From Thalassia testudinum (Eukaryota > Streptophyta > Magnoliopsida > Alismatales > Hydrocharitaceae): a stretch of DNA of 64,000 bases. The stretch is from NCBI GenBank assembly GCA_037157565.1, contig JAZHRO010000014.1, positions 104,873,501 through 104,937,500 on the forward strand. The letters run 5' to 3'. A program made the translations under genes and the position numbers. Below the pieces are notes generated by a model, which saw only the letters and a program-made list of their open reading frames with translations, did not search any database and was not told where the DNA came from. Below, in pieces: positions 10,201 to 19,745 of this stretch; the first letter of the stretch is position 1; the number at the start of each line of letters is the position of its first letter.

Positions 10201-11303
10201 CCATGGTCATTTTCTAGAGAAGATGCTAGAGAGCCTCAACATAACTGCGAGAAACCTGGTGACTATCCACAACAAGAGAAAATAATCGAGCAGCAATAGG
10301 TAATCTATCAAAAGACATATGCTGCAAAATAGAATAACAGGCACATGAGCATTGCACCTTCCGATGAGTAATAAGAAGGTCCAAGCTAGACCCATCTATA
10401 GAAGGCGATACCTGATCTCCATCAAACTCAATAGGACTAGTGGAAGAAGAAGTACGTATAGTATATGGTGGTTCCCTCTAGGCTTCTCAAAGGCTCTCCA
10501 TTGGTAAGTATGGAGAGGTGGTGCTGGAGGTGGGGAGGCATTGGTGGTGGAGGTAGAACAAAAGAGAATAAGGTGTCTTGCCCTTTAGGACAAAGGAAGA
10601 CACCCTATTGATAAGAAAGGTTGCAATAAAAATGGCATCAACCCAATACTAAGGCAGGACATGCATTTGAAACATTAGTTCTAGCCACATCAAGTAAACG
10701 TCGGAATTTGCGTTTAGCCACCCCCATTTTATTGCGAGGTGCGAACACAGAAAGTCTGATTAGTGACACCCAAAAAAGTATAGAAATCACCCATAGTAGC
10801 ATTAAAAAATTCAAGGTCATTATCACTCCAAAAAGAACAAATAACATAGGAAAACTGAATTTTTATTTCAAAGAAAAATTCTTAGTGAGTATAGGAGTTT
10901 CAAATTTTTCTTTCAATATATAGACCCAGGAAGCACAAGTACAATCATCCACAAGAATAAGAAAGTATCTAAAACCCCTAAGCCTACGGACTCAACAAAG
11001 TCCCCACAAATCAGCATGAATCAAGGCAAAAGGTGACTCAACTCTTTCATTTTGACTAGAAAGAAAAGAAACTTTATGATGTTTTCCAAGTTGACAAGCA
11101 TCACACTGAAATGATTTCGGAAACTGTGACTCTAGAAACTAATGACAAAGCACGGGAATACTCGGTTGACCCAGATGCAAATGCCATCGTAGAGCAGTAG
11201 TGGCCTGAGTGGCAACATCAAATAAATATATAGGTGGAAGGCTCAAGCAGTAGAGGCAATCACACTCAAATCCTCCATCAATATGCTTCATCATCTAAAG
11301 ATC
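10201..11303 (-). pseudogene. Integrase region, copia element B
   Basis: On the minus strand the pre-integrase zinc-binding segment (RWHLHLGQPS, then CDACQLGKHH) is read near 11080-11200. The integrase entry (FALIHADLWG and ILVDDCT) is read near 10920-11050, and the end of the core (KFRRLLDVARTN) near 10680-10750. Stops and shifts interrupt it. It is homologous in order to the integrase of copia C but clearly a different copy. Confidence 0.75.
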
Positions 11304-11756
11304 CTACAAGAAAAAGAAACGATCATAAAAAACTACTCGGCAATTCAGCACCTTTGTAATTTGACTAATAGAGATAAGATTTAATACAACCTTTAGGGCA
11401 TGTAGAAAATCTGTCAAGGATAGCGATCCAATAAGAGGGATATCTCCAAGTCGAATCACTAAAGATAGTGCACCATCAGCCACCCTCACATTGAAAGGAT
11501 TGGCAAGGGACTGTAAGGATGAGAATAAAGTTGCATCTCCAGTAATGTGCAATGAAGCACCTAAATCTACCACCCAATCTTGATCATGAGACTGAACTGG
11601 CATCATTGTAGTACTTGTCGATCTAACAACAGAAGCACTCATCAAAGGAGCATACTGGGATGTCAATAATCCATCGTACCCCTCTCGTAAGATCATGACC
11701 TGTGAAGCAAAAGTGTCCTCATCTTGACATATAGTCTCATCAATCCCAGAAGACAC
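11304..11756 (-). pseudogene. Aspartic protease region, copia element B
   Basis: A 150-codon open stretch on the minus strand includes WVVDLGASLHIT, the copia protease active-site segment, here DLGA where DSGA is usual. It then reads LFSSLQ and VVLNLISISQITK, the conserved block leading to the pre-integrase domain. The strand is open but fused to disrupted neighbours. Confidence 0.8.
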
Positions 11757-11899
11757 TTGGTTGGTACGTACACCTTGTCCCTACAGGTAACCATGTTTGA
11801 TCCAATATCTATCAATGATGTGGTTTGTATGGTGACAATGCTCACAAAAAAGGCTTGTGCATCCACGTCCATTCCCACTATTGCCCCAAGGGGGTGTGC

Positions 11900-12660
11900 C
11901 CTACCTCTCTACCAGAGAAAGCACCTCTATTAGACACCAAAGCATGATTAGATAACTCAAGGCAGGAGAGGCAAGCATAAATCTATGCAAGCATTGGAAT
12001 CCCTTCCAAGGTCATCAATTGGTCCTTTACTACCTTGTATTTAGGACCAAGAGTAGCTAGGAACTATACTGATAAGATGGCTTCACTTTGCTTGGCCATA
12101 ACAGATACGTCAAACAATAGAGGTTGATAAGTGTCCTGCAAATCCCATAGGTTCTTCAATGAACCATAGCACTCTACTAGAGACCCGGTCCCCTTCCAGA
12201 AAGTGTATATCCTTAATGACTCGATACAAACAGATGATGTTGCACTTCTGGGAGTGGATCTCATGTAGAATCTCCCACATTTTCTTTACCATAACCAGCT
12301 TGGTTATGGGCTCTTTCATGCTATTCAACATGCATATGGCAACTTAGTCATTGCAGCCTCCCAATCATTTGGCTTGTCATGGTCGATCGATTCATCTTTC
12401 AACAAAATACACTTCTTCTTGTGAGACCCCACAAATAGGGCAAAAGACATAGGCCACAAAATAAAATTGGTTCCATCGAATTTGATGGAAGTTCTTGCGT
12501 GTGAGGAGAGGCACTCATAGTGGATAGCTTCCCCATCAAGTCACTTAGAGCATCCTTATGGTCTCCCATGATGTCTCTATTTGTAGGGAAATACAAGATT
12601 CTTCGATTATGTTGAAATTCGACCACAAAATGAGCAAAACATGCCTAAAAACACATCTAA
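11900..12660 (-). pseudogene. gag region, copia element B
   Basis: Minus-strand reading gives an MGDHKDALSDLMGKLSTMS start, a short SHKKKC-type block and LNSMKEPITKLVMVKKMWE, matching copia Gag of the UBN2 type. The same blocks occur in copia C (16742-17000 and 19746 onward). Frameshifts and stops break it into pieces at about 12399-12626 and 12064-12331. Confidence 0.75.
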
Positions 12661-12770
12661 AAATGCGATTTCAGATCATAATTAGGAAACCAACAGAAGT
12701 GCCTTGGGTGGTTATCATAAGGATAACCACCCTCCCCCTTTTCAAAAAAAAAACTAACAAAACTGCCTAC

Positions 12771-15312
12771 CGATGGGAACACCATCATAGGCCTTAACTA
12801 GCCACTTTTAGTCATGATTTAAAGATAAATGCTCCTACATAACCATCTGAGAATTATAAATCCCCATCATTCTGTTTTGAGACGAGAACAGGAAACTATG
12901 GTTAATTCTGTAATTTTAACATCATACCACGAATATAGAATAACCACGGGATTTCCCAGGGGTTAATTAAAGGTCAAGTGAGCATTAAAGTCTAATAAGG
13001 GGGTCCATGCAAACAGAAATGGGGTTTCACGCATTTCGAGAACTAAAACAACACCCAAAATCATAATTTTAGACTCGCTTGAATTACAGAGGTTCCGATC
13101 AGGATAAAATTCATCTCAACCTCTTAAAATTTATAGAAAATTATTCTAAGAGGTTTAGTATCCTTGGTTTAACCATATGAACCTATTTTGACCTTGAATA
13201 GTCTCAAACGGAATTCTACCCTAATTTGGGTTTCTATGCAAATTGCCAAGTCAAACTTGGTCAAAACTGAAATCCGACTTCGCCATTAGATTCCCTGGGT
13301 TCAAATTAGGTTTGTACCAAAATTTAGGCTCATTTAGAGTCCATCTTGACCTAGTTTACATTTCAGTCCATTTAAACTTTCAAAATGTTTCTTACAGTCA
13401 GCACCTCAACTTTCAAAATATTTGCAATCAGGTCCCTAACTTTATCATCATTTTTGCAAAAAGGTCCCTACCACCATTAGTGTGAATGGAGCTCCTCCGC
13501 CAAGATTCAAGCAAGGTTTTCTCGTTCAATTCTCAGCCAAATCCTCCTAAAGTTGCAAGGGAGAATCCTCAAGAGATCCTCTATCGATTGGACCAAATCT
13601 TGGACCTTGATTTGCTCCAGGAAGTTCATGTGAATGCTTGCAATCTCAGGTATTCTCTTCCATGAGTTTTCGAGCTCGCCAAGCTTCCTACCTTGTTTGG
13701 AAGACTCCTAGAGGCCTTTAAATAGGTTCCTCTCATCATACCATGCTCCTTAGAGAGTTTTTGGCCCAAGAAAACCCTTCTTCCTCTCTCTCTGGCCAAC
13801 TCCAAACTCGTCCCCGGTGATCTTCCTCCTCCGACCTCTTCTCTTGTTGCCACATACTATAGACAACAGGTCCTTCTTGCTCTCCATCGTCCGCATCTCG
13901 CCACACCTGCGATAGGCACCCTCCCCCTTCAGACGTCACCGTCCCTCTTCCCGGAGTATCCTTCATCTCCGACGTTGGCCAATCACAGCTGGTGATGCCT
14001 CTGCTTCCTCTCCTTCCCCTAAGCCTTCCTAGCTCTTTCCTCTCCTGCTTCGACCACCGACACGCCCTCAACGCCACCATCTTCCCCATGTCCGACGTAC
14101 CTCCAACGTGACCTTCAACGCTCCACACTACACCAAATCACTCGCCACTGCTCCCAAAACCTTCACTACCTCACGCCCACTAAAACCCCTCAAGAAATTG
14201 AGGGGATTACACCCTTAATTGCCTTACCGAACTTTGTTTCATCCGCACACCCTCCTCGACTGCGCCCCAACTCCACACACTGTCTCACTGCACACAACCA
14301 CCACCAACACATTCGTCGTACTTAGGAGACCCTCCTGAGTGATTTTGACACGGTCACGAGCGAGGCCTTATTCTCTATTTCAAGTTGTCGCCGAAGCTCC
14401 ATCAACGCCACCACCTTCTCTAGCTCCGTCTAACATCTTCAAGCCGAGTTCTTCCTCGTTGATACTCCTAGGTGCTACGGCCCAGCTTTAGGAAGTCTCC
14501 TAGGCAGCCAATTGAAGCTGCCAGCTAATCCTTTGCCTACAATTGGAGCCTTCACTTCCTGCAACTCATAGGCAAAGAAAGCCTTATGGGATTAGTCCCA
14601 CATCGTCGAAGACCGAAGCGGTGAAGGCATATAATATGCAAAGCTCTCCTCGGCTCTTTGCCTCAAACGCACGGGGGGTGAGGTCCCCCACGCACACCCG
14701 AACACACGCGTCTGTCCATGCCCTCTCCTATGCTCACGCCATGCGGGTCTGGGTGGTGGATCCATTTACCTAGTTACCCAAGTCTAGTTTGTCTCAGTTG
14801 TGAAGAAGAGAAGAAAGAGAATCTGAGAGGGAGGAGGGGGTTTTTTCTACCTTGGGATTCATGCCCCCCCCCCCTCAGCTTTTTATACTTAGAGAGATTT
14901 CTGAAGAGGCCCTTAAGCCTTTGTGGTTGCTGATGTGCCTCTCCTAAGGCTTGGAGAAGAGAAGCCCTTGTGCTTCTACTATGGTACTTGCTTTAGCTTT
15001 CGCTCAGGCTTTGAGGCTAAATCTACTAATATTATTGAAACATTTACTTGAGCTGACGTGGATTAAGAGCTTAACATTGAAGATTAAATTGGTGATTCAA
15101 ATCACCATTTCATCATTTTGAGCATTTTATTGATTTCAATCGCATATATATTTCTTGCTAAATTATGATTGGTGAATTGAATTGCACAATTGCTCCATGC
15201 GAACAACCTCGAATTCCACTTCTGATTCTGAGTTTATAAATTTAAGTGTTTTGCATTTTCGTTGACTATACTACACGTGCATTTCCTATGCATCGACAAT
15301 TTCGCGAAAACA
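12771..15312 (+). repeat. Solo Athila-like LTR (variant 2), 2.54 kb, in copia element B
   Basis: It starts (T to C)GATGGGAAC and ends GAAAACA, flanked by CCTAC (12766-12770 and 15313-15317). Its head (TTAACTAGCCACTTTTAGTCATG, then GCTCCTACATAACC) matches the head of the solo LTR at 17001, and its tail matches 4037-4523. It is a diverged relative of the array LTRs. It has a TATA candidate (TTTAAATA, 13717-13724) and the snRNA-type element pair near 14595-14636. The embedded open frames have no recognisable domain. Confidence 0.88.
14595..14636 (+). promoter_or_regulatory. U-snRNA-type USE plus TATA at Pol III spacing
   Basis: GTCCCACATCG (14595-14605) matches all 11 positions of the plant snRNA upstream sequence element RTCCCACATCG. 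TATAATA begins at 14630, with 24 bases between. In plant snRNA genes about 23-26 bp marks Pol III genes (U3, U6) and about 33-34 bp marks Pol II genes. A T6 run at 14841-14846 could terminate a transcript of about 190 nt. Confidence 0.5.
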
Positions 15313-15597
15313 CCTACCTAGCCAAAGGTGTGCTCACGCACACCAAGACCTAGAGGGACCCGAGGGATAGCGTTGGGGGAGGTCAAAAGGTTTCGATGGC
15401 AACCTTGGAGGTAGAAGAGAGGCAGCAGTGCTATTTGTCGCTGATGGGTTGTGTGACGATGATGACTGCTGCTGAAGGAGGTGCGATAGCGTATGGTTGC
15501 TATCAAAGACAAGGTGGTGACACGGCTGAGAGAGACAAAGTTAGGGAGAGAGAGGTTGTATTTGGTAGGGTACTCAAGCATCGGCCTAAGGCCATTT
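15313..15597 (-). other. Leader of copia element B between primer site and the solo LTR
   Basis: Non-coding 5' leader on the minus strand. An 87-codon open frame (15318-15581) has no domain and is probably chance. Confidence 0.5.
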
Positions 15598-15608
15598 CTC
15601 TGATACCA
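15598..15608 (-). other. Primer binding site, copia element B
   Basis: Minus strand TGGTATCAGAG directly after the LTR end (CTCAACA): the standard copia match to the 3' end of initiator tRNA-Met. Confidence 0.85.
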
Positions 15609-15800
15609 TGTTGAGAAAAAGGAATGTATTTCTATTGAGAAATCCTATGATCTTTATATAAAGAGACACCATAGGGACAATTACATCCAACAACCATATA
15701 ATAAGAAAAATAATAAAAATACCAAATAAAGGCAATAACTCTTGACATACTCATCTTACTAGTAGAGATGCTAGGTTGTATTCCTCTAGAATATACATTG
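15609..15800 (-). repeat. 5' LTR of copia element B
   Basis: On the plus strand it starts TGTTGAG at 15609, next to the primer site, and ends somewhere in 15786-15811; without the second LTR in view the right end cannot be fixed. Length is about 180-200 bp. Confidence 0.65.
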
Positions 15801-15811
15801 TTACATTTGTT

Positions 15812-15958
15812 CAATTGGAAAATGGGAGTATGTCTCCTATCACCTATGTTGTCACTGTACAGTTTTCTCTCCGATTGAAGTTATCAGATTTTTATTGTGC
15901 TCCTAAATTTCCTCTCAATTTACTATAGCTAAAATGTCATACTATCTTTCATGAGAAT
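15812..15958 (+). pseudogene. Old copia element A, left fragment (protease to pre-integrase linker)
   Basis: One plus frame here ends in APKFPLNLL followed by a stop, the block preceding the pre-integrase domain. It runs without a shift into the sequence after element C (59192), across the single AGAAT target. That continuity shows copia C was inserted into element A. Confidence 0.7.
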
Positions 15959-16102
15959 TTTTGAGTTATTTTGTTTGTGGTTGTGGCTTATTTTCATGTG
16001 TTTTATCCCCAAGGGTAGTCATGTACTTTTCCCTTTTTCATTCCTCCCTATATAAAGACACGTAGGGTTTCTAAATAAGAGTTAGTTCTTTTCGTCCCAA
16101 CA
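15959..16102 (+). repeat. 5' LTR of copia element C
   Basis: 144 bp, from TTTTGAG (second base G to T) to CCCAACA. It matches the 3' LTR closely, including a TATATAAA box shortly before the end. Confidence 0.88.
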
Positions 16103-16114
16103 TGATATCAAAGC
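16103..16114 (+). other. Decayed primer binding site, copia element C
   Basis: TGATATCAAAGC, which is TGGTATCAGAGC (initiator tRNA-Met type) with two G-to-A changes. Confidence 0.75.
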
Positions 16115-16741
16115 AGCAGTCCTAGATCGATGCCCAGATACCCCACCCCAAACCCTAGCCTGCTCACCCCTTCACCCAATCCCTTTCTTCTCTAAGGCAC
16201 TGCCAGCCCTCAAATCTCCTTGTAGGTCCCTCAACCACCACCGCTAGCCTCTTCCAGTCAAAAAGAGGGTCATCGCCACCAACTCAGGGCCCCAACAGTA
16301 GCCCTTGCAGGCTCAGCACCATCGCTAGGGGCAGTGGAGGGCACCTCTGCGATCGGCAAGGCTGCTGCAAAGCCTCCACGATCGCCCTATGAAACGCTAT
16401 AGTGAGCCCTACTCTCATCGTTGCTCCTTCATGATCCTTATGTAAGGTGTAGTAGCAAGAAGGTCCTCCTTTCTGATTGCAAGAGGTCTTCTTTAGATCC
16501 AGGTGACGTGATTGTTGCCTCTCTCTCTTCTTCGGCAGAGCAGGGGTCTAAGGGGAAGAACCAACCTCTTTGGGGCCTGATCTAGTCTCAAGGGATAGCT
16601 ATTACGCCCTAGATCCGGTTCAGATCTACAAATGGTCTAGATTTGTGTCTTATTTCATATTTGTGATGTATTTTTGGATAGTAGTATGGTCTGATTACAC
16701 TCTACAATGCACCTGATTTTTGTTTTCCCACATGTTGAGTG
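16115..16741 (+). other. Leader of copia element C
   Basis: Non-coding stretch between primer site and gag start. I see no further structure in it. Confidence 0.5.
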
Positions 16742-17000
16742 ATGGAAGATAAGAAGGATCTCTCTAGCAACTCGATGGGGAAGGTCTCTACCCCGAGCAC
16801 ATCTTCCTTTATGTAAGGAACCTCTATCAAGTTGGATGGTACGAACTTCATTCTATGGACTACATCTTTTTCCCGATTTGTGGGATCGCATCACAAGAAA
16901 TACATCCTAACACAAGACGAACCTGCAGTTAAGACTGTTGACTGGGAGGCTTACAATGACTGGGTTGTCACTTGCATGTTGAATAACATGAAGGAACCTA
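16742..17000 (+). pseudogene. gag, N-terminal part, copia element C
   Basis: The ATG at 16742 opens a frame reading MEDKKDLSSNSM, then a premature TAA at about 16817, then KLDGTNFILW, SRFVGSHHKKYIL and CMLNNMKEP. These are the copia Gag (UBN2-type) landmarks also seen in element B. The frame is cut by the solo LTR at 17001 and resumes at 19746. Confidence 0.8.
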
Positions 17001-17692
17001 TGATGAGAACCTCATCATGAGCCATAACTAGCTCATTTTGACCCAATACAAAGGATAAAAGCTCCTACATAACTCAAGGAAAGGCTTAACTCAGAGAATT
17101 CTGAGTTTAAGGAGAAAACAAGTCATAAGGGGTAAAAATGCAATTTTACCAGTATAATCTGCATACAGGGTAATTCAGGGTCCAAACATAGGTCAAAGCA
17201 ACTTAATAAGAATAAAAGTGGGATGAGATGATCTAGCAAGGGCTACAGCAATTCCAAGGAACTAAATGATAATCTGTAACCCTAAAACAACCCACTTCAA
17301 TTCACGAGGTTCGAGGCAAAGTAAAAATAGAATAAACCCTCTAAAATTCATAGAAAAATAATCTCTAGGGTTTAGAACCTTCAATTTGGCCTTCAGAACC
17401 CATTTTGACCTACATTGAGAACCATGCCCAATTAATAACTTAATCTGGGTTTTCGCATAAATTGACCGGTCAAACAAGGTTTAATATAGAAATAAAATTC
17501 ACCATCAGATTCCTTAGGTCCTAATTAATCATGTATAAAAACTTGAGCCTAAGAAGAAACCTCCTTGATCGACTTTACACTTTGGTCCTCATATATTTAC
17601 TTTTTGGCCCTCAACTTTTGAACCGTCGCATTTTAGCCCCTAACTCTCCTTCGTTCTTTGCATTCAGGTCCCCCCTGCAAAACCGGCCAGCA

Positions 17693-17723
17693 CCATGCTC
17701 CGGCGACCTTGCGCGGAGCATGG
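17693..17723. repeat. Inverted repeat, 10-bp arms, in U3 of the solo LTR
   Basis: CCATGCTCCG (17693-17702) and CGGAGCATGG (17714-17723) with an 11-base loop. The same arms and loop length occur in each array LTR (23356-23386 and +10,890 steps). Confidence 0.8.
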
Positions 17724-17818
17724 CGCCGCGCAGGGTGAGGGGGAAAGCCTGGCAAGTAAACCGGGGGTGCCCTGCGTTGTCAGCCGTCGCAGGGACACCC
17801 CCTGGTCGCTGTAGCCCA

Positions 17819-17852
17819 CCATACCGGCCGTGCGAACGCACGGACGGTATGG
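17819..17852. repeat. 34-bp near-palindrome upstream of the TATA box, solo LTR
   Basis: Arms CCATACCG-x-CCGTGCG and CGCACGG-x-CGGTATGG around a central AA, with one mismatched pair. It ends 73 bp before the TATA box and is identical in all 34 bases to the array copies. Confidence 0.85.
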
Positions 17853-17924
17853 GTTTTCGTCTCCGGCCATCCTCCGGCGAGGGAGACACGTTGTCTCCCT
17901 CCGCCTCCCTCCCTGTTTTGATCC

Positions 17925-17933
17925 CTATAAATA
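17925..17933 (+). promoter_or_regulatory. TATA box of the solo Athila-like LTR
   Basis: CTATAAATA followed by a C-run and TTGCTCC. The same box occurs in the array LTRs on the minus strand (23147-23155, 34037-34045, 44927-44935, 55817-55825). Confidence 0.75.
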
Positions 17934-18178
17934 CCCCCCGTTGCTCCACAGACCGGGGCAGCTCGGATCTGACGGAGAAAACCCCCAACTTTCCTCTCTT
18001 CTCTCTCCGGCAGACGCTCACCAGCTCCGGCGGTTCCTCCCCCTCTTCCTCTTCGCTCTGCCGCAATACCAGCAGCAGAGACTTCCTCCCCTGCTCTTCC
18101 CGCGCCACGCCGCACCCAGCTGGCGCCTCTCCGGCTCTCTGCTCGCCGCCGCCCCTTTCCCTGAGCATCTTCTTCTCC

Positions 18179-18203
18179 GGCGACAGTCGATACGACTGTC
18201 GCC
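18179..18203 (+). promoter_or_regulatory. Perfect 11-bp hairpin in the transcribed leader, solo LTR
   Basis: GGCGACAGTCG-ATA-CGACTGTCGCC, a perfect stem with a three-base loop, about 220 nt after the presumed start and 26 nt before a splice donor (GTAAGT, 18230-18235). It is identical in the array LTRs. Confidence 0.75.
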
Positions 18204-18548
18204 CTACTGCTCCCCCTTCGTCCCTGCAAGTAAGTTAGAACTACTTCCCTTCCTCTCCTCTTTCTTTCCCCGATTTCAATTTGTTCAATTAAGCCCTCGA
18301 CCGACCCTGACCATCGTCACCCCCTTCGTCTCCAGCCACCCTCCGGCGAGATGTTCCCATCGCTCCACAGCCTCACACACCTCGCCGACCCTCACCGAAC
18401 CTCCGCCTCATCACACTGAGCACCCCCCACCCCTCCACTGCCACTCCACACCTCCGTAACACTCCCCCGAACAAACCCATTCCTCCGGTTGCAGTCCAAC
18501 CTAGGGCTGCCGCCAGACACCACCTTGCAGCTTGCCGCGCAGCTCCAC

Positions 18549-18573
18549 ACCTTCGCCATGCCACGGCGAAGGT
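18549..18573. repeat. Inverted repeat (ACCTTCGCC arms), solo LTR
   Basis: ACCTTCGCCATG, a C, then CACGGCGAAGGT: 12-base arms with one mismatch. In the array LTRs (22506-22530 and copies) the arms are perfect. Confidence 0.75.
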
Positions 18574-18824
18574 TCCCCAGTGGTCTGATCAGGCCGAGAG
18601 GCCATATTCGTGTCCGACAGGTTTTGAGGTTCGACCGCCATTAACGCACATTGAAGCAGCTTCTCCCGCGCTCCAGGCTTGAGGACTCCAGGTCTCCAGC
18701 TGCTGCGGATTACGGGGAGTCTTGCGAAGGCAGCCAGCCAGCAACCTACGCAAATCGAAGCCGCAGCTGCAGAGGCTAGGCCGCGGTCTCCCAGCAGGCG
18801 CACGCGAGGAGAGGTCTCCGTTTA

Positions 18825-18866
18825 GTCCCACATCGGTAAGCCTCACAACCTTTTCACTGTTTAAAT
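18825..18866 (+). promoter_or_regulatory. U-snRNA-type USE plus TATA-like box, solo LTR
   Basis: GTCCCACATCG (18825-18835) is a full match to RTCCCACATCG. TTTAAAT starts at 18860, again after 24 bases. A hairpin (18903-18922, GGGTGA/TCACCC stem) and a T4 run (19130-19133) follow, giving a possible transcript of about 245 nt. No transcript evidence is available. Confidence 0.5.
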
Positions 18867-19139
18867 TGATTTTGTGCATTAGCCTTACTGCCTCAGCACA
18901 CGGGGTGAGGTCCCCTTCACCCGCCCGGTTACCCGGTCTCGTCCGCGCTCACGCCCCGCGGACCTGACCCGACCCGACTTAGACTGACCTGCACTCCTCG
19001 CCCACCACGCACACCGGTGGGCCTGGACCCGGGCGCGACCCGAACCCGATTACCCGGCAGCTCTGGGAGAGCTTTCCCAAGAGTGGTTTCAGAGAGAGAG
19101 AGAGACGCGGGGGGAGAGGGTAGAGTAGGTTTTGTCCTC

Positions 19140-19556
19140 TGACGTAAGCTCTGAAGTGTGCAGGCACAGGTGAAGAAGAAGAACCGCGGAAGAAGAAGGA
19201 AGCTGAGGGAGACACTGTAGCAACAGGCAGTTTAAGTCGTCTGATTTGGAAATCAGACGACGTCCTGAAGGGAAAAGAAGAAAGAAGGAGGGGCGACGTC
19301 CTGACAAGAAAAAGAAAAGAAGAAAGAAGGAGATCTGAAGAACAACAGAAGAAGGCGAGGCAGAGGAGAACACAAAAGAACAAGGGAAGAACTGAAAGAA
19401 GAAAAACAAAGAAGAAAGAAGAAGATCTGAAGAAAGACAGAAGAAAAAAAGAAGAGCACCACCACTGCAGAAGAAGAACATCACCTCTGCAGACAAAGAA
19501 GAAGAAGATCTGAGACAAGGAGAAAACACAGAGAAAAGAAGACAACAAATTCTTTC
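19140..19556 (+). repeat. Purine-rich (GAAGAA) low-complexity block, solo LTR
   Basis: Long runs of AGAAGA and AAAGAAG. It includes a 26-bp inverted repeat (19236-19261, arms GTCGTCTGATTT). The array LTRs have the matching block as TTCTTC on the plus strand (about 21540-21910). Confidence 0.8.
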
Positions 19557-19745
19557 TCTCTCTCTTTCTTTATTTTTGTAAAAGAAACATGTATATCTCT
19601 AGAATACAACTTGCTCCCTGAGTTCGACCTCGGGAACTCTTTTATTTTCTGAGTAAAAAAATTTATATTTGAAATGTTGGCAATAACTGGCTATACTACA
19701 ACGCTATAACAATAAAACCCGGTTGCCTACCAGCGTTTCAACCTA

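Larger units (their letters stand above)
7047..15800 (-). mobile_element. Minus-strand copia element B, nested with two solo LTRs
   Basis: Reading on the minus strand from the right: LTR (15609 to about 15800), primer site (15598-15608), leader, gag, protease, integrase, reverse transcriptase and RNase H. The body is interrupted by solo LTRs at 12771-15312 and 7606-9483, each flanked by CCTAC. Without these the visible part is about 4.1 kb plus the LTR. The 3' LTR is not in view because the SIRE-like element D was inserted near the end of the RNase H gene. All coding parts are broken by stops and shifts. Confidence 0.85.
17001..19740 (+). repeat. Solo Athila-like LTR (variant 1), 2.74 kb, in gag of copia C
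   Basis: It starts TGATGAGAACC and ends CAGCGTTTCA, flanked by ACCTA (16996-17000 and 19741-19745). It is the closest relative in view of the four array LTRs (2,718 bp) and is in the opposite orientation. Order: TATA (17925), hairpin (18179), splice donor (18230), palindrome (18549), snRNA-type element pair (18825), purine-rich block (about 19140-19550), U5 end. Loss of the internal region by recombination between its two LTRs is the simplest origin. Confidence 0.92.
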
